The notes beneath the pieces were generated by a model. The model saw nothing but the letters and a program-made list of their open reading frames with translations. It searched no databases and had not been told where the DNA came from. Position numbers and translations under genes: made by a program. This document shows positions 8,068 to 16,940 of a stretch of 33,356 nucleotides of DNA, one piece after another; the first letter of the stretch is position 1, and each line of letters begins with the position of its first letter. This stretch comes from CAINEC01 sp046303115 (GTDB lineage: Bacteria; Bacteroidota; Bacteroidia; AKYH767-A; OLB10). The DNA is taken from contig JBKCGZ010000198.1 in the NCBI GenBank assembly GCA_046303115.1, forward strand, positions 1-33,356, in the 5' to 3' direction.

Positions 8068-9213
8068 ATGTTTTCTAAAAATCTTATTCGATTTTATTTA
8101 TTAGTAATAGTTTTATTAGGATCATTTTCTTTCGCATTTGCGCAAGTAGAACCTGAAGTGAAGTGGAAAGATGGAAAAAAGTACATTATCCATCAAATTA
8201 AAAAAGGCGATACTTGGTCTGGCATAGCGCTTAAGTACAAAGCCCCAATGAAAGAATTACAGGCTATTAATCCTAAATCAAAGGATCTCAAGTTCGATCA
8301 GACCATTTTAATTCCTTATGATTTTTATAAAAATTCGCGAATTATTACTTCAGAAATTAGTGAAAATTTAGAGGATAAGTCTAAAAATAATTCAACAGAT
8401 ACCAAATCAAAGGAAGCAACTACAAAAGTCGATAGCTCCGCTGTGAAAGTTAATAAGGCGAAAACTGAAAAGGTGGCGGCGACCACTCCAAAGCCAAAGT
8501 CGAATACAACCCCACCTTCGAAAAACACAAAAACACTTTTGCCGGATACCATTAAGGCCTATAAAAATACGCCCAAAACGCATATTGTTAAGCCTGGTGA
8601 AACTCTCTATGGGATAGCGGCTAAGTATCATATGAAGTTTCAGGATTTTGCTAAGCTTAATTCACTTACATCCACAAAAATAAAAATTGGACAGGTATTA
8701 AAAATTCCTCAATATGTAAAGGTTGTGCATTTTACTGATACAACTAAAGCACCAGAGCCTTTAACGGATACTACAAAGGTAATCCCTCGAACTATTGTTA
8801 AGCAAGTTATTGATTCACTAGTTTTATCTCCTGATGATACATTAGCACCAGATTCACTAAAGCTTGTATCAGGTCCATTGTTGAATGCTAATCCTTACGA
8901 GAAATTTTATTTTAACAATACTGCTGAACAAGGTGTAGCTACCTGGATGATGGAGGCATCGTTAAACAAGAAAGAAAAGTTCTATGCTTTACATCGAACT
9001 GCTCCGATAGGTACAATTATCAAAGTAATTAATCCAATGAATAAGCGATTTGTATTTGTTAAGGTGGTTGGTCCATTACCTGATACAGGCGACAATCACG
9101 ACGTATTAATTAAAATTACGCAATCTGCTGCAAGAAGAATAGGTATTATTGATTCCCGATTTCGTGTAGATATTTCCTACGGAATAAAAGGAAAGCCAAC
9201 ATCAAGAAAGTAG
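8068..9213 (+). CDS. Secreted protein with two LysM domains and a RlpA-like double-psi beta-barrel
   Basis: 381 residues. The signal peptide is residues 1-26 (ending SFAFAQ). LysM 1 spans about 39-84 (IKKGDTWSGIALKYK, LIPY) and LysM 2 about 170-216 (VKPGETLYGIAAKYH, LKIPQY). They are joined by a Lys/Thr/Ser/Pro-rich linker (100-165). The C-terminal part (about 285-375) looks like an RlpA double-psi barrel, with APIGTIIKVINPMNKRFVFVK followed by SAARRIGI. However, the 'DRGP' and 'iDLS' signatures of RlpA lytic transglycosylases read VVGP and IKIT here, so catalysis is doubtful. LysM domains bind the glycan chains of peptidoglycan, so a periplasmic cell-wall-binding role is inferred. Its last 12 bases overlap the convergent proline dehydrogenase gene. 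Confidence 0.87.
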   Translation: MFSKNLIRFYLLVIVLLGSFSFAFAQVEPEVKWKDGKKYIIHQIKKGDTWSGIALKYKAPMKELQAINPKSKDLKFDQTILIPYDFYKNSRIITSEISENLEDKSKNNSTDTKSKEATTKVDSSAVKVNKAKTEKVAATTPKPKSNTTPPSKNTKTLLPDTIKAYKNTPKTHIVKPGETLYGIAAKYHMKFQDFAKLNSLTSTKIKIGQVLKIPQYVKVVHFTDTTKAPEPLTDTTKVIPRTIVKQVIDSLVLSPDDTLAPDSLKLVSGPLLNANPYEKFYFNNTAEQGVATWMMEASLNKKEKFYALHRTAPIGTIIKVINPMNKRFVFVKVVGPLPDTGDNHDVLIKITQSAARRIGIIDSRFRVDISYGIKGKPTSRK

Positions 9214-10386
9214 TTTTCTTCTTTTCTTTTCAGCTACCAGTAATGATAGCTCTCTTCCCATTTGTCCAGCAATAGAAGTATTCTCTTGCGCTCTTCTTGT
9301 TAGATAAGGAAACACTGCATTCACGGGTCCGTAAGGAACATATTTAGCAACGTTATAACCTGCTTTTGCGAGATTAAAACTAATATGATCGCTCATGCCT
9401 AGCAGCTGACTAAAATATATTCGCTGGTCATTGTTTACGATGGTATACTTCTGCATTAATTGCGTTAGTAATAAATTACTTTCTTCATTATGAGAGCCAG
9501 CACAAATGGCCATCTGCTGAATATTCTCGAGACAAAAGGTAAGTGCAAAGTTGTAATCTTTGTCGGTTGCTTCTTTACTCGGTTGTATCGGTGATGCATA
9601 GCCGTTAGATGCAGCACGTGCTCTTTCTTTTTCCATGTAAGCACCACGCACTAGTTTCAGACCTAAATGATAATTACCATTTTTAGCATGCTCGAAACTG
9701 GTTTTAATAAAGGCTAAGCGATCGTGACGATAAAGTTGAATGGTGTTGTAAACAATTGCTTTTGATTTATTGTAACGCTCCATGTTCTCCGTTGCTAAAT
9801 CATCAATCGACTGTTGAATCCAACTCTCCTCTGCATCAATAAAAATACATACATCAGACTGAAATGCGGTTTCGCAAATTTTTTGAACGCGTGCACGGAT
9901 ACGTTCGTAAGCTGCATTTTCTTCTTCGGATAATTTTATTCCCGCACTTACCTTTTCCAATAAATCAAATCGGCCAAGTCCTGTAACTTTAAATACTGAA
10001 AATGGAATCGCTTTATTTCCTTTCGCTTTTACAACTGTTGCGATAATTTCATCGCAAGCATGATCAAACTCATGCTCTTCTTTCGCGCCTTCTACAGAAT
10101 AATCTAAGATGCTTCCAACACCGAACTGATGAAGCTTTTCAATTGCTTTTGTACATTCTTCAATATTCTCTCCGCCACAAAACTGTTTAAATATGGTTGC
10201 CTTGATTATGCCTTTAACTGGAAGATGCCAATCTAACGCTTTACCTGTTATGCTACTTCCTAATGCAACTAATCGAGGATATCCTATTAGTTTGAAAAGC
10301 CAATAGGCTTGCGTGATTTCCTGATTGCTTTTTGAGGCAAAGGCGTTTTCTAAATTATCGAATGACAAATTGGGCGATGATTCCAT
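9202..10386 (-). CDS. Proline dehydrogenase (monofunctional)
   Basis: 394 residues, the length of the stand-alone PRODH type found in Bacteroidota, with no P5C dehydrogenase domain. A TIM-barrel FAD enzyme that oxidises L-proline to delta-1-pyrroline-5-carboxylate and passes electrons to the quinone pool. Visible hallmarks are the strand SILDYSVEGAKEE, VCIFIDAEESWIQ (flavin-contacting strand), LKLVRGAYMEKER, and the C-terminal signature YLTRRAQEN (RRxxEN, R364 to N369) that binds substrate carboxylate and FAD. The 3' end overlaps the convergent LysM gene by 12 bases. The second enzyme of the pathway is not in the window. Confidence 0.95.
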   Translation of the reverse strand: MESSPNLSFDNLENAFASKSNQEITQAYWLFKLIGYPRLVALGSSITGKALDWHLPVKGIIKATIFKQFCGGENIEECTKAIEKLHQFGVGSILDYSVEGAKEEHEFDHACDEIIATVVKAKGNKAIPFSVFKVTGLGRFDLLEKVSAGIKLSEEENAAYERIRARVQKICETAFQSDVCIFIDAEESWIQQSIDDLATENMERYNKSKAIVYNTIQLYRHDRLAFIKTSFEHAKNGNYHLGLKLVRGAYMEKERARAASNGYASPIQPSKEATDKDYNFALTFCLENIQQMAICAGSHNEESNLLLTQLMQKYTIVNNDQRIYFSQLLGMSDHISFNLAKAGYNVAKYVPYGPVNAVFPYLTRRAQENTSIAGQMGRELSLLVAEKKRRKLLS

Positions 10387-10393
10387 AGCTCGG

Positions 10394-10401
10394 CAAAGAT
10401 A
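10394..10401 (-). promoter_or_regulatory. Candidate -7 promoter element for proline dehydrogenase
   Basis: TATCTTTG on the minus strand fits TAnnTTTG exactly and ends 7 bases before the ATG at 10386. No clear -33 TTG at the expected distance. The very short predicted leader is a caution. Confidence 0.4.
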
Positions 10402-10551
10402 ATCAGAACGATAAAAAAGGAGAGTTTTGGCGGTTTATTTTTGAAGTATTTATCGTCTTGTATTGTAACTATTTGTATTGGTGTGCTTTCGATATTGAAT
10501 CATCGTTTTTTAAAAATAAACTATGTTGTAACTTTACGTGTTTTATTGCAT

Positions 10552-11661
10552 ATGATATTATCACCCGACCAATGGGGATTCCCCGCTAACGATAAGCCTT
10601 GGATTATTTCTGGACCTTGTGGAGCTGAGTCTGCCGAGCAGGTTATGACTACCGCTTTAGGTGTTAAAGCGAGCGGAGCTCATGCTATTCGCGCAGGTAT
10701 CTGGAAGCCGCGTACGCGACCAGGTTCGTTTGAGGGAATGGGGGAACAAGCGCTTGAGTGGTTGAGGGCCGCAGGAGATGCAACAGGACTTCCAGTAATG
10801 GTGGAAGTTGCTTCTGCTAAACATGTAGAGGCTGCATTGAAAAGTAAAATTGATTTTATCTGGATTGGTGCCCGAACAACGGTAAATCCTTTTTTAGTGC
10901 AGGAAATTGCAGATAGTTTAAATGGTGTTGATATTCCAGTGTTTATTAAGAATCCAGTTAATCCTGATTTGGCTTTGTGGATAGGTGCAATTGAGCGTAT
11001 CGAGCGAAGTGGTATCAATAAAATTGCTGCTATTCACCGTGGATTTTCTAGTTATGAAAATAGTGTGTATCGCAATAAGCCTAATTGGGAAATTCCAATT
11101 GAGTTAAAGCGAAAAATGCCTTCTATTGCTATGTTTTGCGATCCAAGTCATATTTGCGGTAGTCCGCAGCTGTTAGGTGCAGTTTCGCAATTGGCGCTCG
11201 ACTTACAGTTTGATGGATTGATGATTGAATCACATTGCAATCCTTCGGAAGCATTAAGCGATAAAAACCAACAATTAACTCCTGCTGAATTAAAAGTTTT
11301 AATCGATTCTCTTAGCATAAGAAAAGCAGAGTTTGATTGCCCTGTTGAATTAAGTCGTTTGCAGGATTTGCGTGATGTGATTGATGAAATTGATTATGAT
11401 TTGCTAAACAAAATGGCAGAGCGTATGAACATCGCACGAAAAATTGGTCAGTATAAGTTTTTAAATAATGTGGCTATTTATCAATCACAGCGCTGGGCAG
11501 AAATTATTGAGTCACGTACTGCAATTGGAGAGGAGAAAGGATTGTCACCAGAGTTTATTCTGAAATTATATAACATGATTCACGAAGAATCTATTCTTCA
11601 ACAAACGAGTCAGGTTAAGACAGAAGAAGAAGTTCCAGTAAAGAATGCAACCAAGGAATGA
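10552..11661 (+). CDS. Bifunctional 3-deoxy-7-phosphoheptulonate synthase / type II chorismate mutase
   Basis: 369 residues from the ATG at 10552; an upstream in-frame TTG at 10441 would add a hydrophobic stretch foreign to the family. Residues 1-260 are a DAHP synthase of the KDO8P-synthase-like class: WIISGPCGAESAEQ (17-30), GIWKPRTRPGSFEG (49-62), FIKNP (131-135), IHRGFSSY (161-168) and CDPSHICG (196-203). Residues 265-350 form an AroQ chorismate mutase helical domain (LQDLRDVIDEIDYDLLNKMAERM, with IARKIGQYK). It joins PEP and erythrose-4-phosphate at the entry of the shikimate pathway and also converts chorismate to prephenate; the fusion commonly gives feedback control. Its stop overlaps the aroB start (ATGA). 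Confidence 0.94.
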   Translation: MILSPDQWGFPANDKPWIISGPCGAESAEQVMTTALGVKASGAHAIRAGIWKPRTRPGSFEGMGEQALEWLRAAGDATGLPVMVEVASAKHVEAALKSKIDFIWIGARTTVNPFLVQEIADSLNGVDIPVFIKNPVNPDLALWIGAIERIERSGINKIAAIHRGFSSYENSVYRNKPNWEIPIELKRKMPSIAMFCDPSHICGSPQLLGAVSQLALDLQFDGLMIESHCNPSEALSDKNQQLTPAELKVLIDSLSIRKAEFDCPVELSRLQDLRDVIDEIDYDLLNKMAERMNIARKIGQYKFLNNVAIYQSQRWAEIIESRTAIGEEKGLSPEFILKLYNMIHEESILQQTSQVKTEEEVPVKNATKE

Positions 11662-12713
11662 TTTCCAAATTAAATATCGACTCAACAGCTGTTTTAATTT
11701 CAAAATCGCTTTCTGATTTTGAACAAGAAATCAATTCGACATTTAATTCCTTTTCGCGCGTTTTTTTATTGATGGATGCGAATACGCACTTACATTGTTG
11801 TCCTGAATTTCAAAAAGTATTTCCTTCTAATATAAAAATTGAACCGGTAGTTATTCCTGCAGGTGAGCAGTCGAAAAGTTTAAATCAGGCAGAGCAAATT
11901 TGGCAACAACTTTTTGATGCGAATGCAACTAAGAGCGATTGCTTAATTGCATTAGGTGGTGGAGTGGTATCTGATGTAGGAGGATTTGTTGCGGCATTGT
12001 ATAAAAGAGGAATGAAGTATTTTGTTTTTCCTACATCACTAATGGCAATGACGGATGCTGCTTTGGGAGGTAAAACAGGTGTCGACTTTTTGCAAATAAA
12101 AAATAGTATAGGTGTTTTTTATGCTCCTGAAAAAATATTTATTGCGACTGATTTTTTGAAGACATTAAGTGAACGCGAATATAATAACGGACTTGCAGAG
12201 ATCTACAAACATGCAATTATTTATGATCGTACTTTGTGGGATGATTTGAAATCGGATGTTGATGAATTTGAAATAGTCCAAAAGTCGATTGCAGTAAAAG
12301 CAAGTGTGGTCAACAATGATTATCATGAAAAAGGAGAGCGAAAGATTTTAAATTTTGGTCATACTATCGGACATGCGTTAGAAAGTTATGCCTTAACAAA
12401 TAGAATCGACTTATTGCACGGCGAAGCGATTGTAACAGGAATGATTGTAGAAGCTGAATTGGCTTTTGATGCTGGGTTGTTATCGCAGGTAGCTAAATCT
12501 GAAATAGTGAATGTGCTTTGTAATAAATTTGGTCAGCCAATGTTGACTAAAGTTGATTTTAATTTGATGACGGAGTTTTTATTACAGGATAAAAAGAATA
12601 CGCATCAGATTTGTTTTTCATTACCTACGGAAATTGGCAAGTGTGAAATCAATCAATTCTTTTCATTGGAGGAAATTAAGAAAGCATCATCATCTTATAT
12701 TGAATGGCTATGA
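11658..12713 (+). CDS. aroB: 3-dehydroquinate synthase
   Basis: 351 residues. NAD-binding and active-site motifs are clear: IALGGGVVSDVGGFVAALYK (97-116), FPTSLMAMTDAALGGKTGVDF (124-144) and NGLAEIYKHAI. Zinc ligands expected by family are E181, H235 in LNFGHTIGH and H254 in LLHGEA. The enzyme converts DAHP to 3-dehydroquinate, the step directly after the gene upstream. It starts within the ATGA overlap with the DAHP synthase gene and its 3' end overlaps aroA, so the three are almost certainly translated in a coupled fashion. Confidence 0.97.
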   Translation: MISKLNIDSTAVLISKSLSDFEQEINSTFNSFSRVFLLMDANTHLHCCPEFQKVFPSNIKIEPVVIPAGEQSKSLNQAEQIWQQLFDANATKSDCLIALGGGVVSDVGGFVAALYKRGMKYFVFPTSLMAMTDAALGGKTGVDFLQIKNSIGVFYAPEKIFIATDFLKTLSEREYNNGLAEIYKHAIIYDRTLWDDLKSDVDEFEIVQKSIAVKASVVNNDYHEKGERKILNFGHTIGHALESYALTNRIDLLHGEAIVTGMIVEAELAFDAGLLSQVAKSEIVNVLCNKFGQPMLTKVDFNLMTEFLLQDKKNTHQICFSLPTEIGKCEINQFFSLEEIKKASSSYIEWL

Positions 12714-13936
12714 TTTCTTTGCAGCTTGATAGTTCACAATTAGTCGATGAGATTTCTGTTCAATTGCCTTCGTCAAAAAGTATTAGCAATCGTTTATTAA
12801 TCATTCATAAAATTGCTATTTCGAATGTGTCGATTAAAAATTTATCAGATGCAGATGATACACGAATTTTAAATCAGTTGCTTGAATCAGATGCGAAGGA
12901 AGTTAATTGTGGTTTAGGCGGTACTGCTATTCGATTTTTTCTCGCTTATTGTTATTTGATTAATCGTGAAGTTATTGTTAGCGGAGAAGAACCACTTAAC
13001 AAACGCCCGATAAATCCACTGGTAGATGCATTACGTCATTTAGGAGCTCAAATAGATTATCTTAATAAAGAGAATTATCCTCCATTACATTTGAAGTCGA
13101 CTGCTAAAGAAAATAATCAAGTTGTTTTTGATGCAAATATCAGTAGTCAGTTTGTTTCTGCGCTATTATTAATTGCTCCGTATTTACCTAATGGACTATC
13201 CATACAATTACCACCTAATCAAGTTTCGTTTTCCTATATTAACATGACAATGGATTTGATGCGTATGAACGGAGTGGCTGTTGATGTTCATGAAAATAAG
13301 ATTATAGTATCACGACAAGAATACAAGCCTATTGCTTATAAAGTTTCTGCTGATTGGTCCGCAGCAATTTATTGGATAGCGTTTATTGCAATTGCCGGTA
13401 AGGGAAAAGTACTGTTGAATGATTTGAAGATTGAAAATTTACAAGGCGATGAAGCGCTATTAAATTGGCTGAAAAACTTTGGTATAACGTATAGCCTTTC
13501 CGAAGAAGGAATTGTTTTTGAAAAACATGAAGTTGGATTTGTTGCTGATTTAAATTTAGATTTATCTGATAATCCTGATTTAGCACAACCTTTAGCTGTG
13601 ATTACAGCTGCATTAGGAATTAAAGCTTCCTTCACTGGTTTATCGACGCTCAAACATAAAGAATCGAATAGGATACTAGCAATAGCTACTGAATTAAATA
13701 AAGCAGGAGCCGATGTAATAGGAACTGACGATTGTATTGATATAAGAGGAAGAATCAATAAAGACTTACTTAAGGAAATAACGTTTGACACGTATCACGA
13801 TCATCGTATGGCTATGAGCTTAGCTATGTTGGCTGGATTAGGAGAACGTGTCTCATTAAATAATCCGGAAGTGGTTTCTAAATCGTATCCGACTTTCTTT
13901 CAAGAGCTAGAGAAATTCTGTAAAATTACTCACTGA
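12710..13936 (+). CDS. aroA: 3-phosphoshikimate 1-carboxyvinyltransferase (EPSP synthase)
   Basis: 408 residues from the ATG at 12710, which forms an ATGA overlap with the aroB stop; an ATG two codons earlier (12704) is the alternative. Family signatures: LPSSKSISNRLL (shikimate-3-phosphate site), CGLGGTAIRFFLAYC (corresponding to the G-N-A-G-T region, with Asn replaced by Leu-Gly), VSADWSAAIYWIAF, SDNPDLAQPLA, KESNRILAIATELNKAGA and DTYHDHRMAMSLAML. It transfers the enolpyruvyl group of PEP to shikimate-3-phosphate. It is somewhat shorter and more divergent than typical proteobacterial AroA, as is usual for this phylum. Its 3' end overlaps the convergent FAD oxidoreductase gene by 11 bases. 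Confidence 0.95.
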   Translation: MISLQLDSSQLVDEISVQLPSSKSISNRLLIIHKIAISNVSIKNLSDADDTRILNQLLESDAKEVNCGLGGTAIRFFLAYCYLINREVIVSGEEPLNKRPINPLVDALRHLGAQIDYLNKENYPPLHLKSTAKENNQVVFDANISSQFVSALLLIAPYLPNGLSIQLPPNQVSFSYINMTMDLMRMNGVAVDVHENKIIVSRQEYKPIAYKVSADWSAAIYWIAFIAIAGKGKVLLNDLKIENLQGDEALLNWLKNFGITYSLSEEGIVFEKHEVGFVADLNLDLSDNPDLAQPLAVITAALGIKASFTGLSTLKHKESNRILAIATELNKAGADVIGTDDCIDIRGRINKDLLKEITFDTYHDHRMAMSLAMLAGLGERVSLNNPEVVSKSYPTFFQELEKFCKITH

Positions 13937-15503
13937 TAAAATTGTGCATCGCGTCTGCGCATTTCTCTCCATCCATCGCAGCGCTTACAATGCCACCAGC
14001 ATATCCCGCACCTTCAGCGCAAGGGAATAACCCTGCAATTTCTACATGCATTAACGTTTCGTGATCTCTTGGAATTCTTACTGGTGATGAAGTTCTTGAT
14101 TCTGTGCCAACCACCACTCCTTCATTCGAATAATAGCCTTTTATTTTCTTTCCGAATTCACGTATCCCTGCACGCAATGCATTTGTGATTTCTTTGGGTA
14201 ATACTTCTCCAAGTTGTGTATTGTTAACGCCAGGGATATACGAAGTTTCGATGAGTCCTTTGCTAGCCTTACCCTCGCAAAAATCAACTACTCGTTGAGC
14301 TGGGGCTACTAAATTTCCTCCTCCAGCTTGATAGCAGTTTTTTTCTACTTGCGACTGAAACTCTATACCTGCTAATGGTCCTAGTTTTTTATATGGATTG
14401 AAGTCAGAAAGGTTCACACTAACCACCATCCCTGAATTAGCATAAGGGTTATTACGTTTAGATGGCGACCATCCATTAACTACTAATTCGTTTGGAGCTG
14501 TTGATGCTGGCGCGATGATTCCTCCTGGGCACATACAAAAACTATAGACCCCTCTGTCGAAGGCTTGAGTTGTAAGAGAGTAGGAGGCAGGAGGTAAATA
14601 TTCTCCTCTCAAATCACAATGATACTGTGAACTATCAATGATTGTTTGTGGATGTTCAATACGAACTCCTAACGCAAATTCTTTTGCTTCAATCAAAACT
14701 TTTTGATCATGCAACATTTTAAATATGTCGCGCGCTGAGTGACCAGTAGCTAGTAATACAGCTTCTGACTGAATAGTTGTTGCTTCATTGTTATTGTCAA
14801 TGGAAGCTATTTTCAATCCTTTAATTTTTTTGCCTTCCAGTACAAGTTCTTCTAATCTTGAATTAAAATGGACTTCTCCACCGCAACTTTCGATAAACTC
14901 ACGTATACGCGTAACGATGTGAGGTAATTTGTTAGTGCCGATATGCGGATGAGCTTCAATTAAAATCGATTCATCAGCACCAAAGTCGCAAAACGTATGA
15001 AGGATTCGTAAGATATTTCCACGTTTGCCTGATCGAGTATAGAGCTTACCATCTGAATAGGTTCCTGCACCACCTTCACCGAAGCAATAGTTGGAATTTT
15101 CATTTACTACACCTTGTTTATTGATAGCGGCTAGATCTCTTCTGCGACTACGAACGTCTTTTCCTCTTTCAAAAACAACAGGCTTGTATCCTAATTCAAT
15201 TAATCGTAGTGCGGCAAACATTCCCGCAGGACCAAAGCCGATAATATGTACTGGTTTGCTATTACTAACGTTTTGGGAGTGCCGTTCTATTCCTTCCGGA
15301 AGTGGTAGTTTTTCTCCAAGAGCAACATCAAAAAACAAACGATATTTAACTTGGCGTGAGCGTGCATCAATGGATTTCTTTATCAAGCGGAAATCAGAAA
15401 TCTCATCATGTGCACATGAAAGAAAAGAGGAGATTTTGTTTTTGTATTGTTCCTCGTTGGCAGCCTCTTCTGGCAGCAAAACAAGTTCAATTCTTTTTAT
15501 CAT
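13926..15503 (-). CDS. FAD-dependent oxidoreductase (COG2509-like, uncharacterised dehydrogenase)
   Basis: 525 residues. An N-terminal ~80-residue alpha/beta domain (with IKKSIDARSRQVKYRLFFDV) precedes an FAD-binding Rossmann motif, VHIIGFGPAGMFAALRLIEL (85-104, dinucleotide loop GFGPAG). Further marks are YCFGEGGAGTYSDGKLYTR, ATGHSARDIF and a C-terminal FPCAEGAGYAGGIVSAAMDG, where the flavin is closed in. This is the conserved 'FAD-dependent protein' family of unknown substrate, distantly like BaiN/HI0933-type flavoproteins. It is the last gene of a minus-strand run and its ATG directly abuts the porT stop. The 3' end overlaps aroA by 11 bases. Confidence 0.85.
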   Translation of the reverse strand: MIKRIELVLLPEEAANEEQYKNKISSFLSCAHDEISDFRLIKKSIDARSRQVKYRLFFDVALGEKLPLPEGIERHSQNVSNSKPVHIIGFGPAGMFAALRLIELGYKPVVFERGKDVRSRRRDLAAINKQGVVNENSNYCFGEGGAGTYSDGKLYTRSGKRGNILRILHTFCDFGADESILIEAHPHIGTNKLPHIVTRIREFIESCGGEVHFNSRLEELVLEGKKIKGLKIASIDNNNEATTIQSEAVLLATGHSARDIFKMLHDQKVLIEAKEFALGVRIEHPQTIIDSSQYHCDLRGEYLPPASYSLTTQAFDRGVYSFCMCPGGIIAPASTAPNELVVNGWSPSKRNNPYANSGMVVSVNLSDFNPYKKLGPLAGIEFQSQVEKNCYQAGGGNLVAPAQRVVDFCEGKASKGLIETSYIPGVNNTQLGEVLPKEITNALRAGIREFGKKIKGYYSNEGVVVGTESRTSSPVRIPRDHETLMHVEIAGLFPCAEGAGYAGGIVSAAMDGEKCADAMHNFISE

Positions 15504-16214
15504 TTATTCGAAGGTAAACGAGATTGACCAGATTCTGGTTTTTAATCCACTAAGTGAAGTTGTATAAACGGCATTGTCGTTTGCCAATATATTTGGAATG
15601 CCTTGGTACATTTTAATTTCAGGAGCGAATTTGAAGAGTGGTAAATATAAATCCATACCGAATCCAATTTCATAACCGTAATCGTACTTTTTCAATTTTA
15701 CTAATTGTTCATCGTTTTCTACTGCAGCTTGCGAAACTAAATCAATCATGTATTTAGCTCCACCTAAAACATAAAAGCGATAATTATTTACACGATTAGA
15801 TTTGAATTTTACTAAAAGTGGAAACTGGATAAAAGTTGATTCAATCTTTTTAGTTACTATGTTAGACCCCGCAACTTTCAATGTCATGTTATAATTCATG
15901 TTTCTCTGCGAGAATGCAAGCATAGGAGTAAATCGCAAATCAAAATTATCTGCAATTCGTAAGTTAGAGATAATCCCTAAATCGAAACCAGTTTGTCCAT
16001 CAGCTGATAAAAAACGAACGCTGTCATTTTGTAATAAATTCTCTGCTCGTGAAACTTTAAAATTTGTTTTATTCGTTCCAAGTAAGAATCCGAAATGAAT
16101 CCATTGCTTATCGTACTTCTCTTGATTTTTTACAATGATTCGCTGCGCATTTGCTGTTTCACTAGAAGCAGTAATGAATAAAAAAATTAAAAAGAATAAT
16201 GCCGCTTTTTTCAT
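15504..16214 (-). CDS. porT: PorT-like outer-membrane beta-barrel protein (type IX secretion)
   Basis: 236 residues with a signal peptide (residues 1-23, ending ETANA). The mature chain has the alternating pattern of a small beta-barrel (WIHFGFLLGTNKTNF, FDLRFTPMLAFSQRNMNY, FIQFPLLVKFKS) and ends in an aromatic residue context (IWSISFTFE) typical of outer-membrane proteins. PorT/SprT is a component of the type IX secretion machinery that exports adhesins and enzymes in Bacteroidota. Its position directly after ubiE, with abutting stop and start codons, is an arrangement I recall for porT in flavobacteria. Confidence in the barrel is high; PorT identity rests on length, context and general pattern. 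Confidence 0.75.
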   Translation of the reverse strand: MKKAALFFLIFLFITASSETANAQRIIVKNQEKYDKQWIHFGFLLGTNKTNFKVSRAENLLQNDSVRFLSADGQTGFDLGIISNLRIADNFDLRFTPMLAFSQRNMNYNMTLKVAGSNIVTKKIESTFIQFPLLVKFKSNRVNNYRFYVLGGAKYMIDLVSQAAVENDEQLVKLKKYDYGYEIGFGMDLYLPLFKFAPEIKMYQGIPNILANDNAVYTTSLSGLKTRIWSISFTFE

Positions 16215-16940
16215 TTAACTTTTACTTCCAACATATATACTTGCAATTCCAAACGTAAGAGGAACGCATTTAGTGTTTACAAAATTATTGTGATTCATAA
16301 TTTTTACAAATTCTTGTCCGTAAGGAAATGCAGCAACTGACTCCGGAAGGTATTCGTATGCGGCTCTTTCTTTTGATACAAGTTGACCAATAGTTGGTAA
16401 TATGTACTTCGAATAGAAATTGTAAAATTGCTTGATTGGGAATTTTTCAGGTTGAGAAAACTCCAAGATGACTACTTTTCCATTTGGCTTTAAAACCCTC
16501 AACATTTCACTTAGTCCTTTATCTAAGTGCTGAAAATTACGAACACCAAAAGCAACAGTTATTGCATCGAAACTATTATCTGCAAAGGGCAGGTTTTCAG
16601 AGTCGGCTTGTTGCAGCGTAATTTGTTGCGCCATTCCAAGTCCTTCAATTTTCTTTTGTCCTTCGGCTAACATCAAAGCAGAAATATCTACTCCTGTAAT
16701 ATGTTCTGGTCGAAGCTTCATGCATGCGATGGCAACATCTGCTGTTCCTGTTGCGATATCAAGCATTGTCTTTGGTTGCAACGATTTTAACTCAGCAACC
16801 ATTTGCTTTCTCCATCCTTTGTCAATTCCTACTGATAAAACTTTATTCAGTAAATCATACTTTGGCGCAATACGGTCGAACATATCTTCAACGCGTTCAC
16901 GCTTAGATGATCCTTTATAGTTTTGTGGAATTACAGTCAT
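16215..16940 (-). CDS. ubiE: Demethylmenaquinone methyltransferase UbiE/MenG
   Basis: 241 residues. Hallmarks are VEDMFDRIAPKYDLLNKVLSVGID (17-40), the SAM-binding LDIATGTADVAIA (60-72), GVDIS, and NSFDAITVAFGVRNFQHLDKGLSEMLRVLKP. It methylates demethylmenaquinone to menaquinone, the respiratory quinone expected in this phylum. It starts inside a 4-base ATGA overlap with the heptose kinase gene and abuts porT downstream. Confidence 0.97.
   Translation of the reverse strand: MTVIPQNYKGSSKRERVEDMFDRIAPKYDLLNKVLSVGIDKGWRKQMVAELKSLQPKTMLDIATGTADVAIACMKLRPEHITGVDISALMLAEGQKKIEGLGMAQQITLQQADSENLPFADNSFDAITVAFGVRNFQHLDKGLSEMLRVLKPNGKVVILEFSQPEKFPIKQFYNFYSKYILPTIGQLVSKERAAYEYLPESVAAFPYGQEFVKIMNHNNFVNTKCVPLTFGIASIYVGSKS

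Noticed and set aside
10441..10551. In-frame TTG extension of the DAHP synthase gene
   Set aside because: It adds 37 hydrophobic residues absent from the family; the ATG at 10552 gives the expected N-terminus.
13369..13791. 140-codon minus-strand ORF inside aroA
   Set aside because: It is antisense to clear aroA motifs, has a biased composition and no recognisable domain.
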